Positions 54,191 to 64,000 of a DNA stretch of 64,000 bases are shown in pieces. Within the stretch, counting starts at the first letter, position 1; the number at the start of each line of letters is the position of its first letter. The stretch spans positions 360,453-424,452 of the forward strand of contig NZ_JWLJ01000001.1 in assembly GCF_000813985.1 (NCBI RefSeq). The letters run 5' to 3'. Made by a program: the position numbers and the translations under genes. The notes below the pieces were generated by a model that saw only the letters and a list, made by a program, of their open reading frames with translations, was not told the origin of the DNA and did no database searches. This DNA is from Ruegeria sp. ANG-R. GTDB taxonomy: Bacteria; Pseudomonadota; Alphaproteobacteria; Rhodobacterales; Rhodobacteraceae.

Positions 54191-57120
54191 GGATTGATGG
54201 AAAAGGCCTGATCGATCGCACGCAATCGATTCCGTTCGTGTTCGATGGTGTCGGCTATAGCGGCTATTCGGGCGATACGCTGGCGTCGGCCCTGCTAGCA
54301 AACGGTGTACGGCTGATGGGGCGCTCGTTTAAATATCACCGGCCGCGGGGCGTCCTGACTGCGGGCAGTGAAGAGCCGAATGCGCTGGTGACCGTCGGGG
54401 CCGGGGCTGCGCAGGAACCAAATGTTCGCGCCACGATGCAAGAGATTTACCCGGGGCTGGATGCGCACAGCCAGAACCGCTGGCCGAGCCTGAATTTCGA
54501 CGTGATGGGGATTAACGATCTGGCTGCGCCGTTTCTGGGTGCGGGTTTCTATTACAAGACCTTCATGTGGCCGAAGAGCTTCTGGGAGAAGCTCTATGAA
54601 CCCGTCATCCGGCGTGCGGCAGGGCTGGGGGCGCTGTCGGGGCAGGACAATCCCGACAAGTACGAAAGCGCGTATGCCTTTTGTGATCTGTTGATTATCG
54701 GCGCAGGACCCGCCGGACTGATGGCCGCGCTGGTTGCGGGCCGCGCCGGGGCGGATGTTATTCTGGCGGACGAAAACAGCCGCGTCGGTGGGCGTCTGCT
54801 GGCCGAAAGCTACGAAGTGGACGGAAAGCCGGGTCCGGTCTGGGTTGACGAGGTGCTGGCCGAGTTGGCGTCGATGGACAATGTTCGCATCATGACGCGG
54901 ACAACCGTCGCAGGTGCCTATGATCAGGGTACTTTTGCGGCGCTCGAACGGGTTTTGCACCACACCGACCGACGCCCTAACGGGGCGCCGCTTGAGACCT
55001 ACTGGCGGATCGTTGCCAAGCGTTCCGTACTGGCGGCAGGTGCGTTGGAGCGCCCAGTCGCGTTTCGCAACAATGACCGGCCTGGCATCATGACCGCTGG
55101 CGCGGTGCGGGCCTATTTGAACCGATGGGGTGTCAGGCCGGGCCGGAACGTGACGATTTTCGGCAACACCGATGACATTCACCGCACCGCGCGCGATTTG
55201 CTGGATGCAGGTGTTCACGTCGCGGCGGTGATCGACAGCCGCCATGATGCGCCTTTGTCCGATGACTATGAGGTGCTGCGTGGGGCGCAGGTCTGTGGGA
55301 CTGCCGGTCGAAAAGGCTTGGAGGCGATCACGGTCCGCAGGGCCAGCGGAGAGGACAGGATTCACACCGATTGTCTCGCGATGACGGGGGGGTGGAACCC
55401 TTCGGTCCATCTGACATGCCACATGAATGGCCGCCCGACCTGGCGACGCGAGATTGAGGCATTTGTCCCCACACCGGATGCGGTGCCGGGCATGATCACG
55501 GCTGGCGCCTGCAACGGATCGTTCTCGACCTTCGCCTGCCTGCACGAGGGGATCAGCGCGGCGGAGAGCTCTTTAAGTGAGTTGGGACTGAAAGCACCCA
55601 AGGTCGCGGTGCCCGAGGCTGAGGATACGCCATACGTTATCTCTCAGCTTTGGGCCGTGCCCGGCAAGGGCCGCGCGTGGCTGGATTTCCAGAACGATGT
55701 CACGGTGAAAGACGTCAAACAGGCCGCCACTGAAAACTTCCGATCGGTCGAGCATGTGAAGCGCTATACCACTCAGGGGATGGCCACCGATCAGGGCAAG
55801 AACTCGAACGTGGCCGCGCTGGCGGTTCTGGCGGATGCCACTGGAAGAGGTATTCCCGAGACCGGCACGACGACGTTTCGACCGCCTTATGCGCCCATTG
55901 CGATTGCGGCGCTGGGTGCGGGGGCCGAAGGGGCTGGCTTCAAGCCTCAACGGTTCACCACCTCGCACAAGGCAACGGCTGCGCGAAAGGCGCCGATGAT
56001 TGAGGCCGGTCTCTGGTACCGTCCCAGTTATTTCCCGAAGGATGGAGAAACCACATGGCGTCAATCCTGTGACCGAGAGGTCAATATGGTGCGTCAGACG
56101 GTTGGCGTGTGTGACGTCTCGACCTTAGGGAAGATCGACATTCAGGGCCCGGATGCCGGAGCGTTTCTGGATTTCGTCTACACAAACATGTTCTCGACAT
56201 TGAAAGTGGGTCGAACACGGTATGGTCTCATGCTGCGCGAGGATGGGTTCGTTATGGACGACGGCACCACCGCGCGGCTGGGGGAGACGCACTACCTGAT
56301 GACGACGACCACCGCCGCGGCGGGGGAGGTGATGAAACATCTGGAGTTTGTTCACCAGGGTCTGCGCCCCGATCTCGATGTGTCGTTCACCTCGGTGACC
56401 GAGCAATGGGCGCAATTTGCCGTCGCCGGCCCGAAGTCGCGTGAGTTGTTGAACGATCTGCTGGACACACCCATTGACGACGAAAGCTGGCCTTTCATGG
56501 CCTGTGGTCCGATCTCGGTGCTTGGGGTGCAGGGTCGCCTGTTCCGCATCTCGTTTTCGGGTGAGCACGCATATGAGATTGCCGTGCCCGCTCGTTACGG
56601 CGCCAGCCTGTTCGATATTCTGACCAAAAAAGCCGAGGCGCTGGGCGGCGGGCTTTACGGGATGGAGGCACTGAACGTTCTGCGGATCGAAAAGGGCTTT
56701 ATTACACACTCCGAGATACACGGACGGACGACCGCGTATGACATCGGCATGGGTCGGATGGTCTCTCAGAAGAAGGATTGCATCGGTAAGACGATGTCCG
56801 AACGTCCCGGTCTGGAAGAACCGGGGCGCGAACGGCTGGTCGGGTTGAAACCGATCGGTGAAAGCCGAGAGCTGTTGGCCGGTGCACATCTTTATAAAGA
56901 AGAGGCCGAGCCTGTGCGTACCAATGATCAGGGGTATGTGACCTCGGTCTGCTACTCGCCCACGCTGGAAACGATGCTCGGTGTGGGGTTCCTTGCGGAT
57001 GGGCCGGACAGGTACGGAGAAGTCGTGAAAATGGTCGACCATCTGCGCGGCGTAACGACCCTGTGCGAGGTGGTGAATCCTGTCTTCTTTGACCCTGAGG
57101 GAGGGCGCGTTCGTGGATAA
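54187..57120 (+). CDS. soxA: Sarcosine oxidase alpha subunit
   Basis: 977 residues from the ATG of the ATGA overlap with soxD. The N-terminal part has the SoxA-like IDRTQSIPFVFDG and RSFKYHRPRG, then an NAD-binding LLIIGAGPAGLMAAL near residue 175, and the C-terminal 380 residues form a glycine-cleavage T-like folate domain (from about GVCDVSTLGKID). It holds NAD and the folate site of the oxidase. It overlaps soxG by 8 bases. Confidence 0.95.
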   Translation: MRIDGKGLIDRTQSIPFVFDGVGYSGYSGDTLASALLANGVRLMGRSFKYHRPRGVLTAGSEEPNALVTVGAGAAQEPNVRATMQEIYPGLDAHSQNRWPSLNFDVMGINDLAAPFLGAGFYYKTFMWPKSFWEKLYEPVIRRAAGLGALSGQDNPDKYESAYAFCDLLIIGAGPAGLMAALVAGRAGADVILADENSRVGGRLLAESYEVDGKPGPVWVDEVLAELASMDNVRIMTRTTVAGAYDQGTFAALERVLHHTDRRPNGAPLETYWRIVAKRSVLAAGALERPVAFRNNDRPGIMTAGAVRAYLNRWGVRPGRNVTIFGNTDDIHRTARDLLDAGVHVAAVIDSRHDAPLSDDYEVLRGAQVCGTAGRKGLEAITVRRASGEDRIHTDCLAMTGGWNPSVHLTCHMNGRPTWRREIEAFVPTPDAVPGMITAGACNGSFSTFACLHEGISAAESSLSELGLKAPKVAVPEAEDTPYVISQLWAVPGKGRAWLDFQNDVTVKDVKQAATENFRSVEHVKRYTTQGMATDQGKNSNVAALAVLADATGRGIPETGTTTFRPPYAPIAIAALGAGAEGAGFKPQRFTTSHKATAARKAPMIEAGLWYRPSYFPKDGETTWRQSCDREVNMVRQTVGVCDVSTLGKIDIQGPDAGAFLDFVYTNMFSTLKVGRTRYGLMLREDGFVMDDGTTARLGETHYLMTTTTAAAGEVMKHLEFVHQGLRPDLDVSFTSVTEQWAQFAVAGPKSRELLNDLLDTPIDDESWPFMACGPISVLGVQGRLFRISFSGEHAYEIAVPARYGASLFDILTKKAEALGGGLYGMEALNVLRIEKGFITHSEIHGRTTAYDIGMGRMVSQKKDCIGKTMSERPGLEEPGRERLVGLKPIGESRELLAGAHLYKEEAEPVRTNDQGYVTSVCYSPTLETMLGVGFLADGPDRYGEVVKMVDHLRGVTTLCEVVNPVFFDPEGGRVRG

Positions 57121-57658
57121 ACTGGTTGCTAAAACGCCTTGTGACGGGCTGCTGCCTTTGACAGTCGGGTCTGTGACGCTCAGCGAAGAGGAAGCGGTGA
57201 CGATTCACTCGATCTCGCCCCTCAAGGGTAAGCAAAAAGCGCTGTCCGACGTTTTGAAGGCGGCGCATGGGATGGCGTGTCCGTCGGCCAACCGGGCAAC
57301 AGGAAAGGCGGGTGCGCGGGCGGTCTGGTTCGGTCCCGCACATGCGATGCTGATCGGGCCGGTGCCGGATGTTGCTTTGATGGAGCACGCTGTCGTCGTG
57401 GATCAATCAGATGCATGGACAGTGGTACGGCTGGAAGGAGCCGGGGTGGAAGATGTGCTCGCGCGGGTCGTACCCGTCGATCTGCGAAGCAGCCATTTCA
57501 AGCGAGGCCACACCGCCCGAACGCCTCTGTTTCACATGACCGCATCAATCACGCGGGTTGGTGAAAATGCTTTTCAGATCATGGTTTTCCGATCCATGGC
57601 TAAGACTTTGGTTCACGATTTGAGAAGGGCGATGGAAGGCGTCGCCGCGCGCGGGTAA
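57113..57658 (+). CDS. soxG: Sarcosine oxidase gamma subunit
   Basis: 181 residues from a GTG at 57113, chosen because GAGGGAGGG lies about 8 bases upstream; a TTG at 57089 is an alternative. The product resembles the T-protein-like gamma subunit (GPAHAMLIGPVPD, VVRLEGAGVEDVLARVVPVDL). Completes soxBDAG. Confidence 0.9.
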   Translation: MDKLVAKTPCDGLLPLTVGSVTLSEEEAVTIHSISPLKGKQKALSDVLKAAHGMACPSANRATGKAGARAVWFGPAHAMLIGPVPDVALMEHAVVVDQSDAWTVVRLEGAGVEDVLARVVPVDLRSSHFKRGHTARTPLFHMTASITRVGENAFQIMVFRSMAKTLVHDLRRAMEGVAARG

Positions 57659-57692
57659 GCTGCGCTGAAAGAAACGAATCCGGGAGGCCCCC

Positions 57693-57989
57693 ATGTTGCG
57701 TATCGCCATCGTTGCGGCGCTGTTCGCCACGCCAGTGGTAGCACAGGAAACCAAAGAACAAAGCTGCAAGTATCAGGCTGACGTTGTTGCAGCTATACAG
57801 AAAGCACGCCTTGACCGGGTCAAGGAACGCGATGTGGCGCAGGCAGTGGCTGACAGTGGTCCGACATGGCCCGAGAACTACAATGCGGCAATCCCGTTGA
57901 TCGCGCCTTGGGTTTATGAACAGAAGATGCGCGACGTTCGCAAAAAGGACCTTGGCGCAGCCTGGCTGGAACTGTGTATGCAGCAGTAA
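57693..57989 (+). CDS. Small secreted protein of unknown function
   Basis: 98 residues with GGGAGG upstream. N-terminal signal peptide (MLRIAIVAALFATPVVAQ), then a helical domain of about 78 residues with two cysteines (SCKYQADVV and the near-terminal LELCMQQ). No family recognised. Its stop codon overlaps the first of two DnaA boxes before dnaG. Confidence 0.72.
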   Translation: MLRIAIVAALFATPVVAQETKEQSCKYQADVVAAIQKARLDRVKERDVAQAVADSGPTWPENYNAAIPLIAPWVYEQKMRDVRKKDLGAAWLELCMQQ

Positions 57990-57995
57990 TCCACA
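57987..57995 (+). promoter_or_regulatory. DnaA box 1 (one mismatch)
   Basis: TAATCCACA differs by one base from the consensus TTATCCACA. It forms an 8-base inverted repeat with the box 24 bases to the right. It overlaps the stop codon of the small secreted gene. Confidence 0.55.
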
Positions 57996-58010
57996 GTTAC
58001 GTTAATTCGC

Positions 58011-58019
58011 TGTGGATAA
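58011..58019 (-). promoter_or_regulatory. DnaA box 2 (perfect consensus)
   Basis: TTATCCACA on the minus strand, an exact match to the DnaA consensus, 48 bases before dnaG and facing box 1. May link DnaA level to primase and sigma factor expression; it may instead be one arm of a hairpin. Confidence 0.6.
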
Positions 58020-58046
58020 GCGCGCCCTCCCCTTGGCGCGCGTTTT
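58020..58046 (+). terminator. Intrinsic terminator before dnaG
   Basis: Arms GCGCGCC and GGCGCGC with an 8-base loop, followed by GTTTTC. It ends messages from the secreted-protein side just before dnaG. Confidence 0.72.
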
Positions 58047-58067
58047 CATTTCTGGCAAGTTTGGTCC

Positions 58068-60017
58068 ATGTCATTGCCCCCCGGTTTTCTGGATGAACTG
58101 CGCACTCGCCTCAGCCTGTCTCAGGTTGTCGGGCGTAAGGTCATGTGGGATCAGCGCAAGTCCAATCAGGGCAAGGGTGATATGTGGGCGCCATGCCCGT
58201 TCCATCATGAAAAGACCGCCTCGTTCCATGTCGATGATCAAAAGGGATTCTATTACTGCTTCGGTTGTCACGCCAAAGGGGATGCGATCAGCTTCGTGAA
58301 AGAGACCGAGAATGTCTCGTTCATCGAAGCGGTTGAGATTTTGGCGCGTGAAGCCGGGATGCCGATGCCCGCGCGTGATCCAAAGGCGCAGGAAAAACAG
58401 GACCGGCGGTCGCAACTGGCCGATGTCATGGAGCAGGCGGTTCAGTTCTTCCGTTTGCAACTCAAGACCGGGGCAGGGGGCGCGGCACGCGATTATCTGA
58501 CCCGCCGGGGCTTGAACGCACAGGCATTGGATCGTTGGGAGATCGGTTTTGCTCCTGATGGCTGGCAGTCGCTGTGGGATCACCTGACCGGTAAGAACGT
58601 GGCTGAGGAGTTGATCCTTGGCGCGGGTCTGGCCAAGCCTTCAAACAAGGGCAAGAAGCCCTATGATACATTCCGCAACCGGATCATGTACCCGATCCGC
58701 GATGCGCGGGGGCGCTGCATTGCCTTCGGCGGCCGGGCGATGGACCCGAATGACAACGCCAAATACCTCAACTCACCCGAGACAGAGTTGTTCGACAAGG
58801 GCCGCAGTCTCTATAATCACGGTCCCGCACGACAGGTGGCAGGCAAGGGGCAGCCTCTGATCGTGGCCGAGGGGTATATGGACGTCATCGCGCTGGCCGA
58901 GGCCGGATTCGGGGCGTCTGTTGCGCCTCTGGGCACGGCGATTACAGAACATCAGCTGCAGCTCCTCTGGCGCATTTCAGACGAACCGATCATCGCTCTG
59001 GATGGCGATACGGCGGGCCTGCGTGCGGCGATGCGAGCGGTCGATCTGGCGTTGCCACTGCTGGAAGCTGGCAAGTCTCTGCGCTTTGCCCTGATGCCCG
59101 AGGGCAAGGACCCCGATGACCTGTTGCGTGCCGAGGGACCGGGGGCGGTGCAGGCCGTTCTCGATGCCGCGATCCCGATGGTCAAACTGCTGTGGCAGCG
59201 TGAGACCGAGGACAAGGTGTTCGACAGCCCCGAACGCAAGGCTGCGCTGGATAAATCCCTGCGCGAGAAAATCAAGCTGATCCGTGATCCCTCGATCCGG
59301 TCACATTACGGGCAGGAAATTAAGGACCTGCGCTGGAAATTGTTTCGGCCGCAGCGACAATCTTCCAATCGCCAATGGCCGCCACGCGGAAAATGGCAGC
59401 CGCAGGCTCAACCGGCCACGCCGGGTGCTCGCGCGTCGTTTCTGGCGTCGTCCGAGAACGCGGATATTCAATTGCGGGAAGCGGCCATCCTGGCAATTGT
59501 CATTCTGAATCCGCAGGTTGTCGTGCAATTCGAGCATCAACTTGAGGAGATGGATTGCCACGATCCCGATCACGCGGCCCTGCGCGGGGCGATCCTGCGT
59601 CACGCAATCGATGATCCTGAAAACTTGCAAGACCACATCATGCAAACTTTGGGACCCGAGCCCCTTGAAAACCTGCTGGCCCTTCGCCATGTGGCTGTCA
59701 TCCCCTGTGTGTTCAAACCAGGCGACGTCGAAAAGGCCGAGATGACACTGGCCGAGGAACTCGCAAAGATCAAAGCGCTCCGGGGGTTGGATGCCGAGAT
59801 TGCTGAGGCTGCAGAGGAACTGTCCGATCTGGCCGATGAGGCGTTGACGTACCGGCTGGCTCAGGCCGCCGAAGAGCGCAACCGCACGAGCCGCAGCCAG
59901 AACGAGGACAAGGCCCTTTTTGACGTCGCCGACAACGGCGCGCGAATCAACCGCGACGAGAAAGACGCGTTTGAGGCAATCATGTCCGGCATCAATTTTG
60001 AGAGGAAACGCCGCTAA
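58068..60017 (+). CDS. dnaG: DNA primase
   Basis: 649 residues. N-terminal zinc ribbon with C43, H46, C64 and C67 (CPFHHEK, YYCFGCH). Catalytic core with EGYMDVIAL (TOPRIM Glu) near residue 267 and ALDGDTAGL near 306. A C-terminal helicase-binding region follows a low-complexity linker (about 425-450). It makes RNA primers at the replication fork. The rpoD gene follows, as in the classic dnaG-rpoD pair. Confidence 0.96.
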   Translation: MSLPPGFLDELRTRLSLSQVVGRKVMWDQRKSNQGKGDMWAPCPFHHEKTASFHVDDQKGFYYCFGCHAKGDAISFVKETENVSFIEAVEILAREAGMPMPARDPKAQEKQDRRSQLADVMEQAVQFFRLQLKTGAGGAARDYLTRRGLNAQALDRWEIGFAPDGWQSLWDHLTGKNVAEELILGAGLAKPSNKGKKPYDTFRNRIMYPIRDARGRCIAFGGRAMDPNDNAKYLNSPETELFDKGRSLYNHGPARQVAGKGQPLIVAEGYMDVIALAEAGFGASVAPLGTAITEHQLQLLWRISDEPIIALDGDTAGLRAAMRAVDLALPLLEAGKSLRFALMPEGKDPDDLLRAEGPGAVQAVLDAAIPMVKLLWQRETEDKVFDSPERKAALDKSLREKIKLIRDPSIRSHYGQEIKDLRWKLFRPQRQSSNRQWPPRGKWQPQAQPATPGARASFLASSENADIQLREAAILAIVILNPQVVVQFEHQLEEMDCHDPDHAALRGAILRHAIDDPENLQDHIMQTLGPEPLENLLALRHVAVIPCVFKPGDVEKAEMTLAEELAKIKALRGLDAEIAEAAEELSDLADEALTYRLAQAAEERNRTSRSQNEDKALFDVADNGARINRDEKDAFEAIMSGINFERKRR

Positions 60018-60131
60018 AGTGGTGTTTTCGTAAGGCACTGGAAAAGAAAAACGGGTAAACGGGTGGCCGAATCACTTCTACGCGCTAATGATTCGGTGCA
60101 AACGAATCACCCATCCCTGCAGGAGCATTGA

Positions 60132-62120
60132 ATGGCCGCCAAGGATACGAACGAAGACCGCAAATCCGACGAGCAGGAACAGGAAATCTCGCTGGACATG
60201 AGCCAGGCCCAGGTCAAGAAGATGATCGCCGAGGCCCGCGAGAAAGGTTACATCACCTACGACCAGCTTAATCAGGTTTTGCCGCCTGATCAGGTCAGTT
60301 CGGAACAGATCGAGGACGTGATGTCGATGCTGTCCGAGATGGGCATCAATATCATCGAAGATGAAGAGGCCGAAGAAGAAGAGAACAAGGGCTCGACCGA
60401 ACTGGTGACGACAGACGGGCCTCGCGAAGTTGCGCTGGCCGGTGCGCAGACCGAAAAGCTGGACCGTACCGACGACCCGGTGCGTATGTATCTGCGCGAG
60501 ATGGGCAGCGTCGAGCTGCTGAGTCGTGAGGGCGAGATTGCCATCGCCAAACGGATCGAGGCTGGCAGGAATACAATGATCGCGGGCCTGTGCGAAAGCC
60601 CGTTGACCTTCCAGGCGATCACCATCTGGCACGACGAATTGCTGAGCGAAGACATCCTGTTGCGCGATGTCATTGACCTTGAAACGACATTCGGCAACCA
60701 ACTGGATGAAGATGGTGACGTGGAGGAGCCCGTCGTCAACACATCCAACGTGCAGGCGGCCAAACCTGAAAAGGATACGGGGCCGGAGCTGGATGCTGAC
60801 GGCAACCCGATTGCCAGCGATGATGATGACGACGAAGACGATCAGGCCAACATGTCGCTCGCCGCGATGGAAGCGGCACTGAAGGATCAGGTGCTGACCA
60901 CGCTGGAACGTATCTCGACCGATTTTGCGATGCTGTCCGAGATGCAGGACAGCCGGATTTCAGCGACGTTGAACGAAGATGGCACTTTCAGCGCCAAGGA
61001 CGAGGAAACCTATCAGAAACTGCGTGCTGAAATTGTTGAACTGGTGAATGGCCTTCACCTGCACAATAACCGGATCGAAGCACTGATCGACCAGCTTTAC
61101 GGTATCAACCGTCGCATCATGTCGCTGGACAGCGCGATGGTGAAACTGGCCGACCAGGCCCGCATTAACCGTCGCGAGTTCATCGATGCCTATCGTGGCC
61201 GCGAGTTGGACCCGAACTGGCTGGCCGAGATGGCGGAAAAGCCGGGCCGGGGCTGGCAGATGTTCATTGAACGCTCGACCGAGAAGGTTGAGGAACTGCG
61301 CAACGACATGGCTCAGGTCGGTCAATATGTCGGTCTCGACATCCCTGAATTTCGCCGCATCGTGCAGCAGGTTCAAAAGGGTGAGAAAGAGGCGCGGCAA
61401 GCCAAGAAGGAAATGGTCGAAGCCAACCTGCGTCTGGTGATCTCGATCGCCAAAAAGTACACGAACCGTGGCTTGCAATTCCTTGATCTTATTCAGGAAG
61501 GTAACATCGGCCTGATGAAGGCGGTGGACAAGTTCGAATACCGCCGTGGTTACAAGTTCTCGACCTATGCGACCTGGTGGATTCGTCAGGCGATCACACG
61601 CTCGATTGCGGATCAGGCACGCACAATCCGTATTCCGGTGCATATGATCGAGACGATCAACAAGCTGGTCCGGACCGGGCGCCAGATGCTTCACGAGATC
61701 GGCCGAGAGCCGACACCGGAAGAACTGGCAGAAAAGCTGCAGATGCCGCTTGAGAAAGTTCGTAAGGTGATGAAAATCGCCAAAGAGCCGATCAGCCTTG
61801 AGACGCCAATCGGCGATGAGGAAGATAGCCAGCTGGGTGATTTCATCGAGGACAAGAATGCCGTGCTGCCGCTGGACAGCGCCATTCAGGAAAACCTCAA
61901 GGAAACCACCACACGGGTTCTGGCATCGCTCACCCCGCGAGAGGAACGGGTTCTGCGGATGCGCTTTGGCATCGGTATGAACACCGACCACACGCTGGAA
62001 GAAGTCGGTCAGCAGTTCAGCGTGACCCGCGAGCGTATCCGCCAGATTGAGGCGAAGGCGCTGCGGAAGCTGAAACATCCCAGCCGGTCACGGAAATTGC
62101 GGTCCTTCCTGGATCAATAA
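60132..62120 (+). CDS. rpoD: RNA polymerase primary sigma factor (sigma 70)
   Basis: 662 residues. Region 1.1 at the N-terminus, [22 protein letters not shown] (region 1.2, about 115-135), an acidic non-conserved insert (about 195-245, Asp-rich), region 2 with [19 protein letters not shown] near 475 (-10 recognition), and region 4.2 at the end ([20 protein letters not shown]). The main housekeeping sigma factor. Confidence 0.97.
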   Translation: MAAKDTNEDRKSDEQEQEISLDMSQAQVKKMIAEAREKGYITYDQLNQVLPPDQVSSEQIEDVMSMLSEMGINIIEDEEAEEEENKGSTELVTTDGPREVALAGAQTEKLDRTDDPVRMYLREMGSVELLSREGEIAIAKRIEAGRNTMIAGLCESPLTFQAITIWHDELLSEDILLRDVIDLETTFGNQLDEDGDVEEPVVNTSNVQAAKPEKDTGPELDADGNPIASDDDDDEDDQANMSLAAMEAALKDQVLTTLERISTDFAMLSEMQDSRISATLNEDGTFSAKDEETYQKLRAEIVELVNGLHLHNNRIEALIDQLYGINRRIMSLDSAMVKLADQARINRREFIDAYRGRELDPNWLAEMAEKPGRGWQMFIERSTEKVEELRNDMAQVGQYVGLDIPEFRRIVQQVQKGEKEARQAKKEMVEANLRLVISIAKKYTNRGLQFLDLIQEGNIGLMKAVDKFEYRRGYKFSTYATWWIRQAITRSIADQARTIRIPVHMIETINKLVRTGRQMLHEIGREPTPEELAEKLQMPLEKVRKVMKIAKEPISLETPIGDEEDSQLGDFIEDKNAVLPLDSAIQENLKETTTRVLASLTPREERVLRMRFGIGMNTDHTLEEVGQQFSVTRERIRQIEAKALRKLKHPSRSRKLRSFLDQ

Positions 62121-62125
62121 AGCAA

Positions 62126-62156
62126 AAAAGGCGTCTCATCCGAGGCGCCTTTTCTT
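62126..62156 (+). terminator. Intrinsic terminator of rpoD
   Basis: 12-pair stem beginning AAAAGGCGTCTC, a 4-base loop, then GAGGCGCCTTTT and further T residues, 5 bases after the rpoD stop. Confidence 0.92.
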
Positions 62157-62296
62157 TGAACCGCTCACGTTGTCCAAACTTCAATTCAATTTGGCGAGAA
62201 AACACAAGGGCACCCTTGCAGGCGTCTCTATATCGCGGCTGTCCACTCATGGACAGGCCGGGGCGAGGCGGTCACGCTGATGACCCCCGGCCACTT

Positions 62297-63316
62297 TCAT
62301 CCTTGCGAGAGCGGATGAGAAACGCGCTTGCGGAAAGTGCTGGGGGCCTGGCCCGTCCAGCGTTTGAAGGCTGTGGAAAAGGCGGCCTGATCGGAATAGC
62401 CCAGCGAATATGAAATCTCGGAAAGGTTCATACCGTTCTTGATGAATGTCTGCGCCAGATCAGATCGCAAATCCTCGACGATCTCACGATAAGTGGTGCC
62501 CTCATCTGCCAGACGGCGCGCCAGCGTGCGGGCGCTGAGACCAAGCTGCGCGGCGGCTTCGTCCGCCTGAACGATACCTCCGGGCATTGATCGGGTAATC
62601 AAACCTTCGATCTGTGCCCGGGTTTTCTGGGTTGGCGAGGTTCTTTCGGCCAGAAGACGTTCGCCATACTCCAGCAGATGCGCACGCAGACTGGGGTCAT
62701 AGGTTGGGATCGGTATCTCGAGCGAGGGCAGCGACAGAATGATCTCCAGCCGTTCGGCCCCGAAGGTCACCGGGAACCCTCCGATCTTCTGAAATGTGTC
62801 TGCGTGTTGTCCAACGCTGTGCTGAAACCGCATTTCGATTGGATGCAGTTTTAGCTGCGTCAGAGCCCGCATTCGGGCGATAGCCGCAAACAGCAGGAAC
62901 TCGGTTCGCCGATGGAAACGGGAAAACCCCGAATCCTTCCACTCTGCTTCCAGTGAGGCAGCGTTACCCGATACACGCAGGCTGAAGGCCAGGGCAGGGT
63001 CGATAATCCCGTGAAACCGCGCGGTATTTTCCATGACCTGCTTCAAGTCGCGAGAGTACTTACTGATATAGGCCGTCACGCTGGAGGACGAACTGAACTC
63101 CAAACCTGCGCGTGCGCCAAAGGTGATATCGCCAAGCGCATCGCAGGCGTGACGGACAAACAGTGCTTCTTTATAGGCGCTGTAACGCGTAGCCGGTGGT
63201 TCTGTGTCGGCGCGGGACAATTCGCTGTCTTTCAGAACTGCGTTCACCACATTCGGGTCAGCGCGCTGTGCGAGCGTTCGCATCAGCAGTTGAATGCGCG
63301 AAGTATCAACGTCCAT
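62297..63316 (-). CDS. AraC family transcriptional regulator
   Basis: 339 residues from the ATG at 63316; a TTG 4 codons further upstream is less likely. C-terminal AraC helix-turn-helix pair (about 240-330: AAAQLGLSARTLARRL and ISYSLGYSDQAAFSTAFKRW). The N-terminal 200 residues match the arabinose-binding-like domain of OruR/ArgR-type regulators (FRRRTE/FLLFAAIARMRAL). The effector is unknown. It converges with rpoD. Confidence 0.9.
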   Translation of the reverse strand: MDVDTSRIQLLMRTLAQRADPNVVNAVLKDSELSRADTEPPATRYSAYKEALFVRHACDALGDITFGARAGLEFSSSSSVTAYISKYSRDLKQVMENTARFHGIIDPALAFSLRVSGNAASLEAEWKDSGFSRFHRRTEFLLFAAIARMRALTQLKLHPIEMRFQHSVGQHADTFQKIGGFPVTFGAERLEIILSLPSLEIPIPTYDPSLRAHLLEYGERLLAERTSPTQKTRAQIEGLITRSMPGGIVQADEAAAQLGLSARTLARRLADEGTTYREIVEDLRSDLAQTFIKNGMNLSEISYSLGYSDQAAFSTAFKRWTGQAPSTFRKRVSHPLSQG

Positions 63317-63656
63317 GGTCTTGCCCAAAACTCATTCCCGTAATCCGATCAACCTAACGTCAAACTATGGCGATGCGCCAGCGTTCGGGCCGACATCCGG
63401 GATTTGTCTGCAATTCGCACGGATATGGCCGAATTTGCCAAGACCGCACGTGGGTCAAGGCATAGATTACCGGCGTTGTCGGGTCAGTACCTTTCGGGGA
63501 TAAGGTCAGAGCCTGGGAGAACGGTCCACCAAGCCGTTTCAACGGGTTCCCCGGCACGTCACCCTTATATGTTTGGTTGGTCTGTCATGTCGCATTGCTG
63601 CGGACCACCCAACGTGTCAGCATCGGCACAATCTGGTTGCAACCCTTTGAACTCCT
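63317..63656. other. Intergenic region upstream of the AraC regulator and DCC gene
   Basis: 340 bases between divergent genes. An 86-codon frame (63404-63664) has no ribosome site or recognisable pattern. No operator or repeat found; it should contain both promoters. Confidence 0.45.
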
Positions 63657-64000
63657 GTGACTGACTTTATTGACCCCGATACAGATCTGATCGTTTTTGA
63701 CGGCGAATGCGTGCTGTGTTCGGGGTTCTTTCAGTTCATGCTGCGCCATGATCGGGATGAGAGATTTCGTTTTGCAACCGCCCAGTCGCCGTTGGGGCAG
63801 CATCTTTATTCCTGCCTGAAACTACCAACCAGGGAGTTTGAAACCAATCTGGTTATCGTGGGCGGCAAAGTATATCAAAAACTCGACGCATTTGCCGCTG
63901 CGATGCAGGCATTGCCCGGGGCGTGGCCGGTCCTGTCGCTTTGTCGTTTCTTGCCGCCGTTCCTGAAAAATCCGTTATATCAAGCCATTGCCCGAAATCG
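63657..64000 (+). CDS. DCC (DUF393) family thiol-disulfide protein, 3' partial
   Basis: At least 114 residues, cut by the window edge; GTG start at 63657. The N-terminus has VFDGECVLCSGF, the DCC-family Asp-x-x-Cys-x-x-Cys pattern, and further on LVIVGGKVYQKLDAF and FLPPFLKNPLYQAIARNR, which follow the usual end of the family. By family, these are thioredoxin-fold proteins of unknown redox role. Confidence 0.85.
   Translation, partial: MTDFIDPDTDLIVFDGECVLCSGFFQFMLRHDRDERFRFATAQSPLGQHLYSCLKLPTREFETNLVIVGGKVYQKLDAFAAAMQALPGAWPVLSLCRFLPPFLKNPLYQAIARN

Overview
The window looks like a piece of chromosome from an alphaproteobacterium of the Roseobacter group (Rhodobacterales). The evidence is high-GC coding sequence, TRAP and ABC solute transporters, a dihydroxypropanesulfonate (DHPS) pathway, a soxBDAG sarcosine oxidase operon, a dnaG-rpoD pair and strong GGAGG-type ribosome binding sites. 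The species cannot be fixed from the sequence alone. No intact insertion sequence, integrase or CRISPR array is visible.

Layout. 1-9742: the 3' part of a giant glycine-rich autotransporter with about 38 repeats of 60-70 residues and a C-terminal beta-barrel, followed by a small secreted IalB-like gene. 10241-12466: a decayed stretch holding two pseudogenes of a sugar-catabolic pair (a TIM-barrel sugar phosphate isomerase/epimerase and a Gfo/Idh/MocA oxidoreductase), broken by TAG/TAA codons and frameshifts. 12898-18800: a signalling cassette made of a class III cyclase-FHA protein, a small secreted protein, and a 1472-residue protein that joins a Ser/Thr kinase, a STAND NTPase, a membrane segment and WD40 repeats. 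This cassette is the least described part of the window.

18889-30561: four sets of phosphate-ester genes. A minus-strand operon carries a DeoR regulator, PhnD, PhnC, two PhnE and an unusual HAD hydrolase. Divergent from it are a Nudix hydrolase and a binding protein-fused permease-ATPase transporter that resembles AfuABC sugar-phosphate importers, ending in a histidine phosphatase. An inositol-monophosphatase-like gene faces the latter. 30686-39790: a DHPS-to-pyruvate plus sulfite locus: LacI regulator (HpsR type), two palindromic operators, a 59-residue membrane protein, a three-part TRAP transporter, HpsN, an SDR and a zinc dehydrogenase (HpsO/HpsP pair), and SuyA/SuyB. A universal stress protein gene follows.

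40539-47612: two identical tRNA-Glu genes, then housekeeping genes recJ, glpX and hom, a lipoprotein, a TetR regulator, a pirin and a small membrane protein. 47609-50662: three genes for Tad-type pseudopilins (TadG with a von Willebrand domain, and two TadE/F-like proteins). 50989-57658: glutamate dehydrogenase and soxBDAG. 57693-62120: a small secreted protein, then dnaG and rpoD with two inverted DnaA boxes upstream. 62297-64000: an AraC-type regulator and the start of a DCC/DUF393 protein cut by the window edge.

All identifications come from reading motifs, lengths, order and spacing. No database search was run, and residue numbers quoted for reference proteins are from memory.
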